This document shows positions 1-26,451 of a stretch of 26,700 nt of DNA, piece by piece. Below the pieces are notes generated by a model. That model saw nothing but the letters and a program-made list of their open reading frames with translations, did not search any database and was not told the DNA's origin. A program made the translations under genes and the position numbers. This DNA is from Halisarca cf. caerulea. Its lineage: Eukaryota > Porifera > Demospongiae > Chondrillida > Halisarcidae. The stretch is taken from contig CAUJGJ010000188.1 of the NCBI GenBank assembly GCA_963170055.1, positions 4,173,571-4,200,270 on the forward strand, given 5' to 3'. Positions within the stretch are counted from its first letter, which is position 1. Each line of letters begins with the position of its first letter.

Positions 1-55
<55 letters not shown>

Positions 56-69
56 GTGTGTGTGATTAT

Positions 70-105
<36 letters not shown>

Positions 106-127
106 TGTGTGTGTTTGTGTGTGTGTT

Positions 128-200
<73 letters not shown>
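1..200. repeat. TG microsatellite
   Basis: An almost pure TG dinucleotide run with a few TTTG interruptions in its middle. It appears to be the end of an NF1 intron, because a coding exon with a good acceptor starts at 252. The Cys-Val open frames here are repeat artefacts. Confidence 0.95.
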
Positions 201-202
<2 letters not shown>

Positions 203-251
203 TATATTGTGAAAACATGTCTGTGTGAGTCTCAATTCTCACTGACTGCAG

Positions 252-3200
252 ACACTGTTGGTCTACCCAAAGAAGAACGTCATAGCAGAGTCCATCATCA
301 CCTGTCTCTCCTGCTATGTTGCTCGAATGGAGAAACATAATACTCTACTCAAGCACATATTCTGGGTTGCCATAGCAACACTTGAGGTGGGCGACCCGTC
401 ACTTTATGCCTCGGCTCAGGTTCTAGTTCAGGAGTGTGTTGCTAGGTTACAGGAGTCCAGCCAGCTAGACACACAGGTAGGGGTGTGTGAGTTGTAGAGG
501 AGGGTGAGGGTGGTCTTGTGTAGCCAGACCCAAACCCCCTTCCCTACTTTGAAGGGAAAGTTCAAGAGTGGGTGTGAGGGTCTGGCTGTGTAAGACCATC
601 TTAAGGCTGTGAGCAGTGAGCGAGTGTTGAGTGGTTGAGCATTACAGTATCGGAAGCTTCCTTCAATGAGGAAGGTCTTTAGACAAGAGTCCACCACCTA
701 GGTTGATGGGAAGGGCAGTTGATGTGTGTGCAATAATAGACAGTAGTGCTTTGTGGAGGAAAAGGAGAAGTAGCGATGCGAGGAGAAGAAATGGAGTCAA
801 GTATTAGCCTTCACATTTAGCATCTCACATGACATGGAAATGCAAACTCAAATAAATGGGAAAGCATTTACTTTTACATAGAATGAATACTGGTACTGAA
901 GGCAGTGATGAGGGTGGTGTGTGTACTGGTATCTCACCTCTCAGCTGGAAGGCAGTGATGAGGGTGGTGTGTGTACCTTGTTCTTCTCCGTCTGTTCTTG
1001 GAAACGATACGAAAAAAGTAAAATGAAAAATACGAAAAATGATACCACAATGTGTGGTCTGTTTGCACCAAACAGGATAGTCATCAGTTAGAAACGCTTT
1101 TAAACTTCACTTGTAGAACTGTCCTTTGCAAATGTAGAGATTATTCTGCCTCTTCTGCTTGTAAAGAATTAGGTATTTCAACTCTTAGTGCTAGACAAAA
1201 AGTACACTTGGCCAAACTGTTTATAAGTGCTCATCTCTACAATCACCTACTCATCTTAGCAACCTTTTTTCCACATCAGAAGGCATTTAGTTTTGTTGGC
1301 GCATCATTATGGTGATCGCTACCAAATAACATCCAATGCTGTGCGGACTTTCGGGTGTTAACAAAACTATCTGAAAATCACTTTTTAAATGAGTAACTCA
1401 TTGGCAATATGATTTTGTACATATCATCAATCAGACACTATTTCCATACTCGTGCACCAATAATCTTATCTCATTACAGATTGAATTTATTCCATTCACT
1501 AATGTCTCTCTCACTAAATTTATAATTTTTGCTCATCTATTCATTCTATTGTCATTTCACCATAATACAAACTTTGAACTCTTTTTGTTGAATCTTTGTA
1601 CACCTCTTTTGTTGTTTTTGTTTTTGCCTTTTGTCCCTTTTCTTTTCTGGGTGCCACTTACAGTAGCCTCTGGCTAAAGGTTCCCCAGGTTAAATAAGAA
1701 TACCCTACACCCTGTACCCTGTACCCTATACCCTATACCCTATCCCCATACCCTACACCCTATACCCTGTACCCTATACCCTATACCCTATACCCTATAC
1801 CCTATACCCTGTACCCTTCTTGTAGACCTTGTCAGAAGCAGTGATGTCTGCTCGCATACCGCTTGAGAGCTACCTCAACAAGATGGACTCCAACATAGGC
1901 ATATCCTTCTCATCACATTTTGACTTTGCTCTAGCGAGCATCCTCTACCGAGGTGTGTACCATCCAGTGGTGACAGTGCATCAGAGAACGGTTACACTAC
2001 TTGGGAAGCTGTTCCACCTCCATACACCGAGGGACGAACTGTGAGTTATTTGCCCCCTCTGTGTGGCAATTTTAGTGTGTGTGTGTGTGTGTGTTGGGTT
2101 GTTGAGCTATGGACTTGTTAAGTTGCCACTGCATTGTACTGGTTATTCAACCTACTCCACCCTGCCCCCATGTGACCCTGCCCCCATGTGACCCTGCCCC
2201 CATGTGACCCTGCCCCCATGTGACCCTGCCCCCATGTGACCCTCCCCCCCTCCCTCCTCCCCAGAGGTGGGATTGAAATCACCCCCCACAACCTAGCTTA
2301 CCTGGTAGCTCTGTTCACTGTCAATGACAAGATTAAGTTGGAGCTGACTGAGGCTCGCTCACACAGCGACAACAGCACCGGAGGAGGGGACCACTCAGCA
2401 GCCCCACTGCTTCTCAACAACTCGGTCGTTCAGTCTCGGGAGTCAAGAGTACTACTATTGCTGTTGGTGGTGAGGAGTTTTGTAGTCATGGCAACACATC
2501 ATTGTCACACACTCTTCTAACTTTGTACAGTACAATACATTATCGTACATGGGACTCACCCCCCTCACAGCCCCAGCCCCTACCCTAACGGATGGGACTG
2601 ACTACCCTCACAGCCTCAGCCCCTGCCCTAGCATATGGGACTGACTCCCCTCACAGCCTCAGCCCCTACCCTAGCGTATGGGACTCACTCCCCTCACAGC
2701 CTCAGCCCTTACCCTAGCGTATGGGACTCACTCCCCTCACAGCCTCAGCCCCTACCCTAGCGTATGGGACTCACTCCCCTCACAGCCTCAGCCCCTACCC
2801 TAGCGTATGGGACTCACCCCCCTCACAGCCTCAGCCCCTACCCTAGCGTATGGGATTCACCCCCCCCCCCCTCACAGCCTCAGCCCCTACCCTACCATAT
2901 GAGACTGACTCCCCTCACAGCCTCAGCCCCTACCCTAGCATATGTTGTGGAATATTTGTGAGCCCTTAATCTAACAAATCACCTAATTTTAGGGTGTAAA
3001 TAAATTATTGGTGAAGTCCACCATTTTATTGTTGCACAAGTACTAGCCTGAATATTTACATAGATACTTAGAAGTTCTTGCAATAGAAGCACACCTGAAA
3101 TAGAAGCACACCTGTAATAGAAGCACACCTGTAATAGAAGCACACCTGTAATAGAAGCACACCTGAAATGGAAGCACACCTGTAATAGAAGCACACCTGT

Positions 3201-4629
3201 AATAGAAGCACACCTGAAATGGAAACACACTTGTAATAGAAGCACACCTGAAATAGAAGCACACCTGTAATGGAAACACACTTGTAATAGAAGCACACCT
3301 GAAATAGAAGCACACCTGTAATGGAAGCACACCTGTAATAGATCATAAATTTGGTGAATATGACACACTAGAAGGTAAGTGTGTCTATATTCGTTGTGTT
3401 GTTTTACCGATTGTTGAGCAGGACCTCAAATGTTCAAATGATAGGCACTATCCTGAGCCACGATAGACACCAAACAAGCAAAGAGTGAGGTAAACTGGTC
3501 TATAAGGACAAATACATGTTCAAACTTTGTAGCTGACAAAAATTAGAGTCAAAGACTAGGAATTAGGGAACGCTACTTTTTGGCTAGAACTAGAGTACAA
3601 CTTGACCCTGTTTGGTCCAGCCCTGAATGATAAGGGTGCTGAAAAGCAAGGGAATAAACGGTTCAGTATTATGTTGGTTACAAATATTCCACCATGAAGG
3701 GTGTTTGTGTTGCTTTTGATTTTGCTCTTGTGGTTGGTTTACCTTGAGCAACTGTTGATGTCTTATTTTCTTTACCTTTCATCTGCCAGTCGTCGGCCAT
3801 TGTGCACTCAGAGGATGCTGTCAAGACAGGAACACTCTACAAGTTTCTCAGCGAAGCCAGTGAAGTCTTCAAAGATGTTTATCCCATAATGTGAGCTTCA
3901 GTATCATATGGTAGTCATGCGACTGTCACGTGGTAGTCATGTGACTGTCATGTAGTTGTCATACGTGTATTGCAGTACTGGGCCAGAAATACAGGCTGTC
4001 ATCTGCCATTCTCCTAACATTAAATATGGCTGACCAGAATTAAGTCAGGTCAGCCGTTTGGGTGGCTTGCCAAATCTTCAGAGCTGCTGAAACTGAGAAC
4101 TGAGCCTCCGATGAACTACATTATTGTTGTTGACTCAGCCATTTATGCTAGCTTATATGAGGTGAAATGTCATCTCTACCACTAGTTGTAGTCATGTGAC
4201 TGTTGTCTAGTAGTCATGTGACTACTACGTAGCAGTCATGTGACTGTTGAGTAGTAGTAGTAGTAGTAGTAGTAGTCATTTAACTGTCATGTGACAGCCA
4301 CATGGTAGTCGTGTGACTAGTGTACTATCCACCCCCTACTTGCCAGATACTCTGTACTAAAGGCCAACATGTCCCAACAGCTTGGACAGAGTCACAACCC
4401 AAACACTATAGCAGCTGTCCAGAAACTAGTCCAGGTGGCAATTCGAGAGACGTCACTGAATGAGCCGTTCACCATAGTTCAAGGTTAGCTTCTGTTGTGT
4501 GGCATTTGGAGTGGTTGTTGGTTACTTTGCGTCTGTTTTCTAACAGATATTGGCTTCAGTGGTTTGATAAATGTAGCAGCACCTTTTAGTAAGGTAAGGA
4601 TAGCTACACACACACACACGCACGCACAC

Positions 4630-4668
<39 letters not shown>

Positions 4669-4830
4669 CGCACACATGCACTATAAAGAACCTCTTGCCT
4701 CTCACCCCAGAGTGATGATACTGTCGTATTGGCACATAATGCCTCACTTTTGTATAAATACCTGGTATCCTTGGCAACCAAGCTTGGAGACCACGACAAC
4801 CGTGTGGAAAGAAAACAGACATCTGTATAG
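252..4830 (+). CDS. NF1: Neurofibromin (NF1), C-terminal exons, 5' partial
   Basis: Neurofibromin is a Ras GTPase-activating protein; this part is the C-terminal HEAT-like region, downstream of the GAP and Sec14-PH domains, which must lie left of the window. Seven exons join with consistent phase: 252-476, 1826-2040, 2265-2469, 3790-3890, 4347-4483, 4547-4593 and 4711-4830 (stop TAG), giving 349 residues. Exon 2 reads PLESYLNKMDSNIGISF, like the human PLEWHCKQMDHFVGLNF stretch. Exon 3 has HNLAYLVALFTV, exon 4 has LYKFLSEASEVFKDVYPI and exon 6 has GLINVAAPFSK; these follow human NF1 in the same order. The protein ends about 40 residues after the last conserved block, so the long disordered human tail with its nuclear localisation signal is missing or lies in unseen exons. 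The last residues are QTSV. All junctions are GT-AG. The family assignment is firm from recalled alignment; exact edges are predictions. Confidence 0.88.
1052..1701 (+). mobile_element. Non-LTR retrotransposon (LINE) 3' fragment, degraded
   Basis: Lies in an NF1 intron, sense orientation. The frame from 1052 to 1396 resembles the extreme C-terminus of a LINE reverse transcriptase protein: a CRTVL-type block, then KELGISTLSARQKVHLAKL, then W-stop-SLPNNI, as in the WxSLP ending common in CR1, Jockey and RTE-like elements. An in-frame TGA at 1313-1315 replaces the residue between W and SLP, and no catalytic domain remains, so it is dead. A T-rich 3' UTR follows and ends in AGGTTAAATAA, then a short tandem repeat, as at many LINE 3' ends. 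The clade cannot be fixed by eye. Confidence 0.7.
1702..1818. repeat. 7-bp satellite (ATACCCT)n, probable LINE tail
   Basis: About 16 copies of ATACCCT with GTACCCT and ACACCCT variants. It starts right after the LINE-like 3' UTR and stops at the acceptor of the NF1 exon beginning at 1826, so the exon has a C/T-rich acceptor tract made of repeat. Confidence 0.85.
2161..2243. repeat. 16-bp minisatellite (CCCTGCCCCCATGTGA)n
   Basis: About five near-perfect copies immediately before the pyrimidine tract and acceptor of the NF1 exon at 2265. It fills most of that short intron. Confidence 0.9.
2546..2944. repeat. 43-bp minisatellite
   Basis: About nine copies of a 43-bp unit containing TATGGGACTCACTCCCCTCA and CAGCCTCAGCCCCTACCCTA, in the NF1 intron between the exons ending 2469 and starting 3790. 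Period measured from successive TATGGGA starts (2634 and 2677). Confidence 0.92.
3075..3341. repeat. 17-bp minisatellite (TAGAAGCACACCTGTAA)n
   Basis: About 15 copies of a 17-bp unit with AATGGAA and CTGAAA variants. It is in the same NF1 intron as the 43-bp array. Because 17 is not a multiple of 3, every frame cycles through the unit, which explains the open frames on the minus strand; they are not genes. Confidence 0.92.
3905..4320. repeat. Degenerate TAGTCATGTGACTG repeats and (TAG)n
   Basis: An NF1 intron contains repeated GTCATGTGAC palindromes at about 3936, 4192, 4214 and 4236, with a related GTCACGTGG at 3925. A TAG trinucleotide run follows at about 4250-4275. The palindrome core is a CATGTG E-box. 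Similar palindromes occur in a Mondo intron (9507-9590). Confidence 0.75.
4604..4664. repeat. CA microsatellite
   Basis: CA run with CACG interruptions inside the last NF1 intron, 46 bp before the acceptor at 4711. Confidence 0.95.
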
Positions 4831-5080
4831 TTCTAGATTTTGTTATTTCATGAGGTAATTTGCAATTGAACTTCAACTTTGTTTATGACTTTTTAATTTC
4901 CTTCGGGACAACAACGATATCTCTAAGTTTCCTTTGGGACAACAGCGATATCTCTAAGTTTGTTTTTAATTGAATGTATATACGCAGCACAGGATTTAGG
5001 TAATGATTCAGCCATATTTGGCATTTTGCGTGACAAACTCGTGACATTACGTAATCGATTTGGCGTTTGAGAAGAGGAAA
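4831..5080 (+). promoter_or_regulatory. NF1 3' end and Mondo upstream region
   Basis: Only 250 bp separate the NF1 stop from the Mondo ATG, so this must hold the NF1 3' UTR end and the Mondo promoter with its 5' UTR. I see no AATAAA. A 31-bp direct duplication lies at 4897-4958, and a perfect palindrome TTACGTAA, a bZIP-type site, lies at 5047-5054 just upstream of the ATG. Promoter function is inferred from position. Confidence 0.5.
4897..4958. repeat. 31-bp tandem duplication in Mondo upstream region
   Basis: Two head-to-tail copies, each beginning TTTCCTT, carrying GGGACAAC and ending GATATCTCTAAG, with two mismatches. Each copy contains a TTCCTT (ETS-like) and a GATATC motif. Confidence 0.85.
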
Positions 5081-10391
<5,311 letters not shown>

Positions 10392-10607
10392 ATATTGTAC
10401 TTTGCCTCATTTGTTTGTGATCAGTCACCCATTGCCACTTGTACCCACCTTCCACCAAACTTCGTGTGTTCAACACATTATCATTTTGTATTGCAATTCA
10501 ACATCACATGTTATACCTTGTTGGAAGCTCAGGTTGGAAATATTTTACTTCTGTTTTGTAAACCATCAGTTGTAATCCATTCAGTACTTGCTGTTCATGT
10601 ATTATGT

Positions 10608-10613
10608 AATAAA
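10608..10613 (+). other. Polyadenylation signal AATAAA of Mondo
   Basis: Canonical AATAAA about 217 bp after the Mondo stop codon. The T- and GT-containing stretch just after it fits a short 3' UTR. Confidence 0.6.
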
Positions 10614-10619
10614 AGAAGT

Positions 10620-11325
10620 GTGATCTACTCCAATGCTGCAAATCGTTACTGCTCTCTTGAGCAATGTGCATGTTGGCGCATTTCTTGATCTGATAGTTCC
10701 ACCAGCTTTTTGCTCAGGAGTTGCTCTTTGGGTGCTGAACCCCTCACGGACACGCACTGCAGCACACGTTCTCCATTGTTCCATGAGCCCACACACCGGA
10801 GCACACTACCAAGTGATGATGGAGGAAAGGGGTAATCCTGCAATTAATGGTGGGTGGATATGGTGAAATGTCTCCCACACACAGTCATTACACAATCACA
10901 CAGTAATGCTGTACCATTTCATAATAGACACATCTTTAGTACGACCAGTATATGTTGCCACATGTAGGGGAAGTAAAGAAAGACATCAATGTATTGTTGA
11001 AAGTTACACACGTACTTGTCACTGCATGCGACCTACTGCAGGATTCCATCTGTTGCAGTTAGTGAAAATGATTTACATTTTAAACCATCATTAGTGGGGG
11101 CCTTGTGGAGTACACCTGAACAAAGGTAACACACGTCTGTACAAGAGTGACATTTGTATGCAAGTAACACACATCTGTACAGGAGTGACACATCTGTACG
11201 AGGGTGACAGTCACCTGTACAGGAGTGACAGTCATCTAAACATGCTTAACTTATGGTATTCACACAGGAATTTTATGGGCTCACATGAAGTGATGACACA
11301 GACAATACCCAGAACATGTACACGT
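10620..11325. other. Convergent intergenic region
   Basis: Lies between the Mondo 3' end and the minus-strand gene starting at 12035; it probably holds that gene's 3' UTR. I see no conserved coding block. Degenerate copies of an about 20-bp unit with ACACATCTGTACAGGAGTGA run from about 11115 to 11240. Confidence 0.45.
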
Positions 11326-12035
11326 CTATCTACAGAGTGTGCACACACACACACACACACAGAGAACTGCACCGAAGACTTCAAACAGGACTGGTGTGGT
11401 CTGTGCCTGGCCTGTCCAATACTGCACTCCTTGAGCAGTTGCTGTGAGTAGACGTAAAGACTTGTCCTTGGCACTGGAGGAGGTACTCCCTTGGTTCTAC
11501 TTCACAAACATAACAGAACACATAGTTAACATACACACAGTTGTCATGGGTCGTTCTAAACCTTTGTCCCGCTTGCAGAGGTCCTGTCATTGGCATGAGC
11601 AGGAGGAACTCCTGGTGCCAAAGAGAATCCTGCTGGCTTGGGTGGTTCTGTTAATGAAGATAACTGATACCTGCTGTGTTGAGATAGGGTCTGTGTGGTC
11701 CACGCAGTACCATCTGTTGTGCCTTGTTGGTGACTGCCATGCCCATATTGTTGTGGCCTAGTGCTGCTGGTCTGCTGCGCTTGAAATGACTGAGGATTTC
11801 TCTGCAGAAACTGAGTCTGTCCATTATTGCTGCTATGCTGATGATGCCTAGCAATGCTCTGAGAGTATGGAGGATTTCTCTGCTGATAGTGGTCACTGTT
11901 GTTCCTTTGATGTGACAATAAATCATGCTTCTTGGCAAAAGTGGAATAATTAGATGCAGAGCTAATTGTGTTTTCTGGTTCTGACTTCAGTTCATACGGT
12001 GATGCAGTAACGGGCTGCCTAGCTCTTTTATTCAT
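11326..12035 (-). CDS. Uncharacterised Ser/Gln/Pro-rich protein, two exons
   Basis: Starts MNKRARQPVTASPYELKSE at 12035 and runs to 11562, where GTTTAG is a donor. A 65-bp intron (11497-11561) ends in GAAGTAG, and exon 2 (11496-11326) continues in phase to a TAG, for 214 residues. Exon 1 is low complexity: rich in Gln, Ser, Asn and His, with a proline motif near its end (SSLTEPPKPAGFSLAPGVPP). Exon 2 has DKSLRLLTATAQGVQYW and then a Cys-Val stretch from a TG repeat, so the true C-terminus may differ by splicing at that repeat. The order of a PPxP motif then a leucine-rich end is faintly like PNRC-type mRNA-decay adaptors, but this is too weak to name it. It is divergent from DHX36, sharing a 263-bp intergenic promoter. 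Confidence 0.5.
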
Positions 12036-12298
12036 GCTGAAGATTGGGAAATGGGCTAGAAGGAGGCATTAAAGCGAACAAGAACATTTAATGGCAATTC
12101 GTTTTCAAGTAAACTCTGCTTACTGGATCTCTTGTTCATCTTATCTTGCTCCTTCAGTTGCTACGCACAAACCAGTCGCTGAGTGCGCGGAGAAAGCGAG
12201 TCACGTGATGAAGCGCGCGGAATATAATTATGATAAAACATGGCTACTCGTATTTTCAGATCATAAAGCCCAGATACTTTTGCACAGAACAGAGCACA
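12036..12298. promoter_or_regulatory. Divergent promoter with TCACGTGA E-box
   Basis: 263 bp between two head-to-head start codons. It contains a perfect palindrome TCACGTGA at 12201-12208 flanked by GCGCGG on both sides (about 12185 and 12214), a locally CG-rich patch in AT-rich DNA. TCACGTGA suits bHLH-zipper factors of the USF, MiT/TFE, Myc/Max and Mondo/Mlx classes. Promoter role is inferred from gene orientation. Confidence 0.6.
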
Positions 12299-23097
<10,799 letters not shown>

Positions 23098-24623
23098 ACA
23101 TTCAAATCATTTTATAGTCTTTAAATTATTGGTACATGGACAATACTAAACCTACATTATGCGATAAACATGCAAGTCATGTCAGTGGCTTGGCCAGTGC
23201 TTCTAGCAGACGCTTGTGCTGTACTCAGCGGGTCACTCCTGGTCCTGCTGGGTCACTCTTACTCCTGGTGTACTCAGCAGGTCACTCCTGGTCCTGCTGG
23301 GTCACTCTTACTCCTGGTGTACTCAGCAGGTCACTCCTGGTCCTGCTGGGTCACTCTTACTCCTCGTGTACTCAGCAGGTCACTCCTGGTCCTGCTGGGT
23401 CACTCTTACTCCTGGTGTACTCAGCAGGTCACTCCTGGTCCTGCTGGGTCACTCTTACTCCTGGTGTACTCAGCAGGTCACTCCTGGTCCTGCTGGGTCA
23501 CTCTTACTCCTGGTGTACTCAGCAGGTCACTCCTGGTCCTGCTGGGTCACTCTTACTCCTGGTGTACTCAGCAGGTCACTCCTGGTCCTGCTGGGTCACT
23601 CTTACTCCTGGTGTACTCAGCGGGTCACTCCTGGTCCTGCTGGGTCACTCTTACTCCTGGTGTACTCAGCGGGTCACTCTTGGTCCTGGTGTACTGAACA
23701 GGCACATTCCGACCACGTAACACACACACTGAACACAAAGTACTAGTATCTGAACAAGGTGTAATGCTTTTGTGTGTGTGTGTGTGTGTATGCATCTCAT
23801 CATTTAGAAATTGTCTAAGTGAGAACTGTAGCCCCCCCCCCCCCCCCCCCAAGTAGTTTTGAGTAGCTCTGACTGCATCATCATGAAAAGGAGCAGAAAG
23901 TGTGGTTTGGGCTATGTGAGACTACTCCCACGTGAATCTCTGGTGTGTAAATCTGCACTAATAATTTGTGCATAGGCACATGCGCTAATCCACTGTCGAG
24001 TGTTATGTGGTGCCACTATAGGTCAAATCATAGGGGTTTGAGTATCTATGGTCAAATGCACATCCACTGTCCAACTAATGATATCCCATAATGCCCAGAA
24101 TGGAATTCCAAGTTAATAATCCCTAGCATGTTATTGTCCCAGTTTGAATCCAATTCCCACGTCTGATTCAGATCATGCTAATTCCTAGTCCAATTCCAAG
24201 TCATGCTTATCCCCATGCTGGTATCCAAGGTCTTATTCCCAGTCCAAAATCCATTTCATGCTAATTCCCGGTCCAAATCCAGGTCATGCTAAAGCCCATG
24301 CTGATATCCAAGGTCCTATCCCAGTTCAAAATCCATGTCATGCTATTCCCAATCCAAATTCCTGGTTATGTGTCCCTGTGGAAGTGGCCATGTTGCATGC
24401 TCCACACACAGTGTGGGTCCCTCCATCGCTGGGACTCTAAGTTAATGTGTACAGTACAGCAATGTAAAATAACGGCATCAGTAACAAACAAGATATAAAT
24501 GCTAGCAGTTGCTTATGTGGTAAATTAAGTCCTAAACATACACATATGCTTCAGTTGTACTTACTACAGTAAGAGTCACTGAATAAGACCATTACATGTT
24601 AATCCACACACTAGAGAAGATGT
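23098..24623. other. Intergenic region between DHX36 and SRSF1 3' ends
   Basis: Convergent 3' flanks. It holds the 49-bp satellite listed separately, a short TG run (about 23771-23789), a C homopolymer (about 23832-23850), and from about 24085 to 24390 a degenerate set of AATTCCCAGTCCAAATCC and GTCATGCTA phrases. I see no coding block. Confidence 0.7.
23219..23697. repeat. 49-bp minisatellite, highly homogeneous
   Basis: About ten copies of a 49-bp unit containing GTCACTCCTGGTCCTGCTGG and GTCACTCTTACTCCTGGTGT, then ACTCAGCAG. Copies differ by only one or two bases (CAGCGG at the ends, CTCGTG once). All three plus frames are open across it, because 49 is not a multiple of 3 and the unit lacks stops; these are not genes. 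Confidence 0.95.
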
Positions 24624-25427
24624 TTAGCGCGAGTAGCTCCTGGATCTTGAGCGATGGCGAATGGGAGAACGGCTCCTGGATCTTGACCTGGAGCGGCGAC
24701 GAGGTGAGGGGCTACGTGACCTACGAGGAGAGCGGCTGCGAGATCTAGAGTGTGACCTTCTTCCTTCCTTGACATAAATATACGATGTCTCTCCCTACAT
24801 AAAAAGAACATAAATCACATCATGTGTTGATGGACAACAATGTAACACATCGAATTGTGACAAATACCAAGTTAAGTCCTTCCTCACCTCATGAGAACGG
24901 AACTTGCTGTCATGGAGGTCTCTCACAGCTCTCTTCATGTGGTCATGACGGGAAAACTCCACGATCCCTGTTCCATCTCTTGTCACATCAGTGAATATCA
25001 CATCACCACACTCTCTGAAGTGATCCTTCAAATCCTGCCAGCTCCCGGTGGGAGGGAGGCCAGTAACCACACACTTGTAGCCTTTGGCTCCCCGTCTAAC
25101 GAACGGTCTACTTCCACCTCTGCCGCCCCCTCCACGTCCCCTTGGGGGACCGCTTCTTCCACGGTTAGACGACCTTGGAAACTCTACGCGGATCTTATAG
25201 CCATCAAAATCGTATCCGTCTCTAGCATACACGGCATCTTCGGCATCTCTTACGTCTTCAAACTCCACAAAGGCAAAAGGAGGGTTGCGGTTGGAATGAA
25301 GATCGATATCTCGAATTTTACCAAACTTGTAGAATATGTCTTCCAAATCTCTTAATCTCGTATCACTTGGCAAGTTACCCACGTAAACTTTAGCATCGTT
25401 ATTGCCCGTTTCTGGGTACATTGGCAT
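24624..25427 (-). CDS. SRSF1: SRSF1-like SR splicing factor (SF2/ASF)
   Basis: Nuclear SR protein that binds exonic enhancers and promotes 5' splice-site use. Two exons, 25427-24888 and 24794-24624, with a 93-bp intron, encode 236 residues (human 248). Order: RRM1 with RNP2 KVYVGNL (13-19) and RNP1-like PPFAFVEF (49-56); a Gly/Arg linker (about 89-107); the second, pseudo-RRM with its SWQDLKD signature (129-135); then an RS domain from about residue 192 ([20 protein letters not shown] onward) ending RSYSR. The splice lies within FRSHE|GETSYI, the position where human reads FRSHEGETAYI. I chose the ATG at 25427; a second ATG two codons on is possible. It has the two-RRM form of SRSF1, not the single-RRM form of SRSF2 or SRSF3. 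It is divergent from the Spinster gene. Confidence 0.93.
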
Positions 25428-25576
25428 TCCTTGCAAGAATCTCTTTCTACAAATTTCCTTGGTTCGAACACGCGGTCTCAAATCCTTTTATGGTAGACAC
25501 CGCCTATCACGTGATCCCCAGATCACATGACATAGTTTCGGTACTTCCCCAAGACGGAGTAAAAAAATTTCGAACC
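25428..25576. promoter_or_regulatory. Divergent SRSF1/Spinster promoter with paired E-boxes
   Basis: 149 bp between opposite start codons. It carries ATCACGTGAT (core CACGTG 25508-25513) and ATCACATGAC (core CACATG 25524-25529), cores 10 bp apart. Carbohydrate-response elements bound by Mondo/Mlx are two E-box-like halves 5 bp apart, so this resembles but does not match that spacing. Shared promoter function is inferred from position. Confidence 0.6.
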
Positions 25577-26388
25577 ATGGGACTGTTGGATTTCTGCCAA
25601 AGACCTCCTGGCGTCAGCGGATACTTCACTCTCTTTATCCTTTGTATTATTAATCTTTTAAACTATGCAGATAGATTCACTCTTGCTGGTAAGATGATTT
25701 GTCTGTTGAATATTTCATTGTAATAATTACAAGAATGTTCTCATCTCAGTGTGTTGTTGAAGGATCTATGCTGTCGTGTTCCTCTGGCCCTTGCAGCCGT
25801 GCTACACGACCTGTCAAAGCCTTCGACCAGCAGTTTCCCCGAACCTGTCTCTGATAAATTTGCTGGATTCCTGCAAACATCTTTCATTGCATCTTATATG
25901 CTCTTGTCGCCCTTCTTTGGTTACCTAGGCGACCGCTGGACAAGGAAGTACATTATAGGGATTGGGATCATCTTCTGGTCACTGTTCACTCTAGCAGGGT
26001 CCTTTTCAGTGGTGAGTGGCTGTGTTAGCAGGGTCCTTTTCAGTGGTGAGTGGCTGTGCTAGCAGGGTCCCTTTTAGTGGTTAGTGGCTGTGCTAGCAGG
26101 GTCCTTTTCAGTGGTGAGTGGCTGTGCTAGCAGGGTCCCTTTTAGTGGTTAGTGGCTGTGCTAGCAGGGTCCCTTTTAGTGGTTAGTGGCTGTGCTAGCA
26201 GGGTCCTTTTCAGTGGTGAGTGGTTGTGTACATGCACACATGTTTGATGTGACAGGTGTCGCTGTTTGATGTGGCTGGGTGTATTTTTGAAGTATTTATT
26301 TATGATTTTTAAAAAAAATTCAGTTTTTTGTTCCAAAGTCCTCATCTTCACAACAAAGCATATTTTCCATGTGAATGCATGCCTGGAT

Positions 26389-26451
<63 letters not shown>

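Noticed and set aside
2..340. Cys-Val or Thr-His open frames in TG/CA runs here and at 7052-7507, 9069-9302, 21009-21274, 21389-21789 and 26142-26676
   Set aside because: Dinucleotide repeats lack stops in most frames; no conserved sequence.
1702..1818. Interstitial telomere
   Set aside because: Unit ATACCCT is not the metazoan TTAGGG/CCCTAA repeat and follows a LINE 3' end.
23136..23746. Three overlapping frames of 175-194 residues
   Set aside because: 49-bp satellite artefact, no family similarity.
24891..25355. 154-residue plus-strand frame
   Set aside because: Antisense shadow of the SRSF1 exon.
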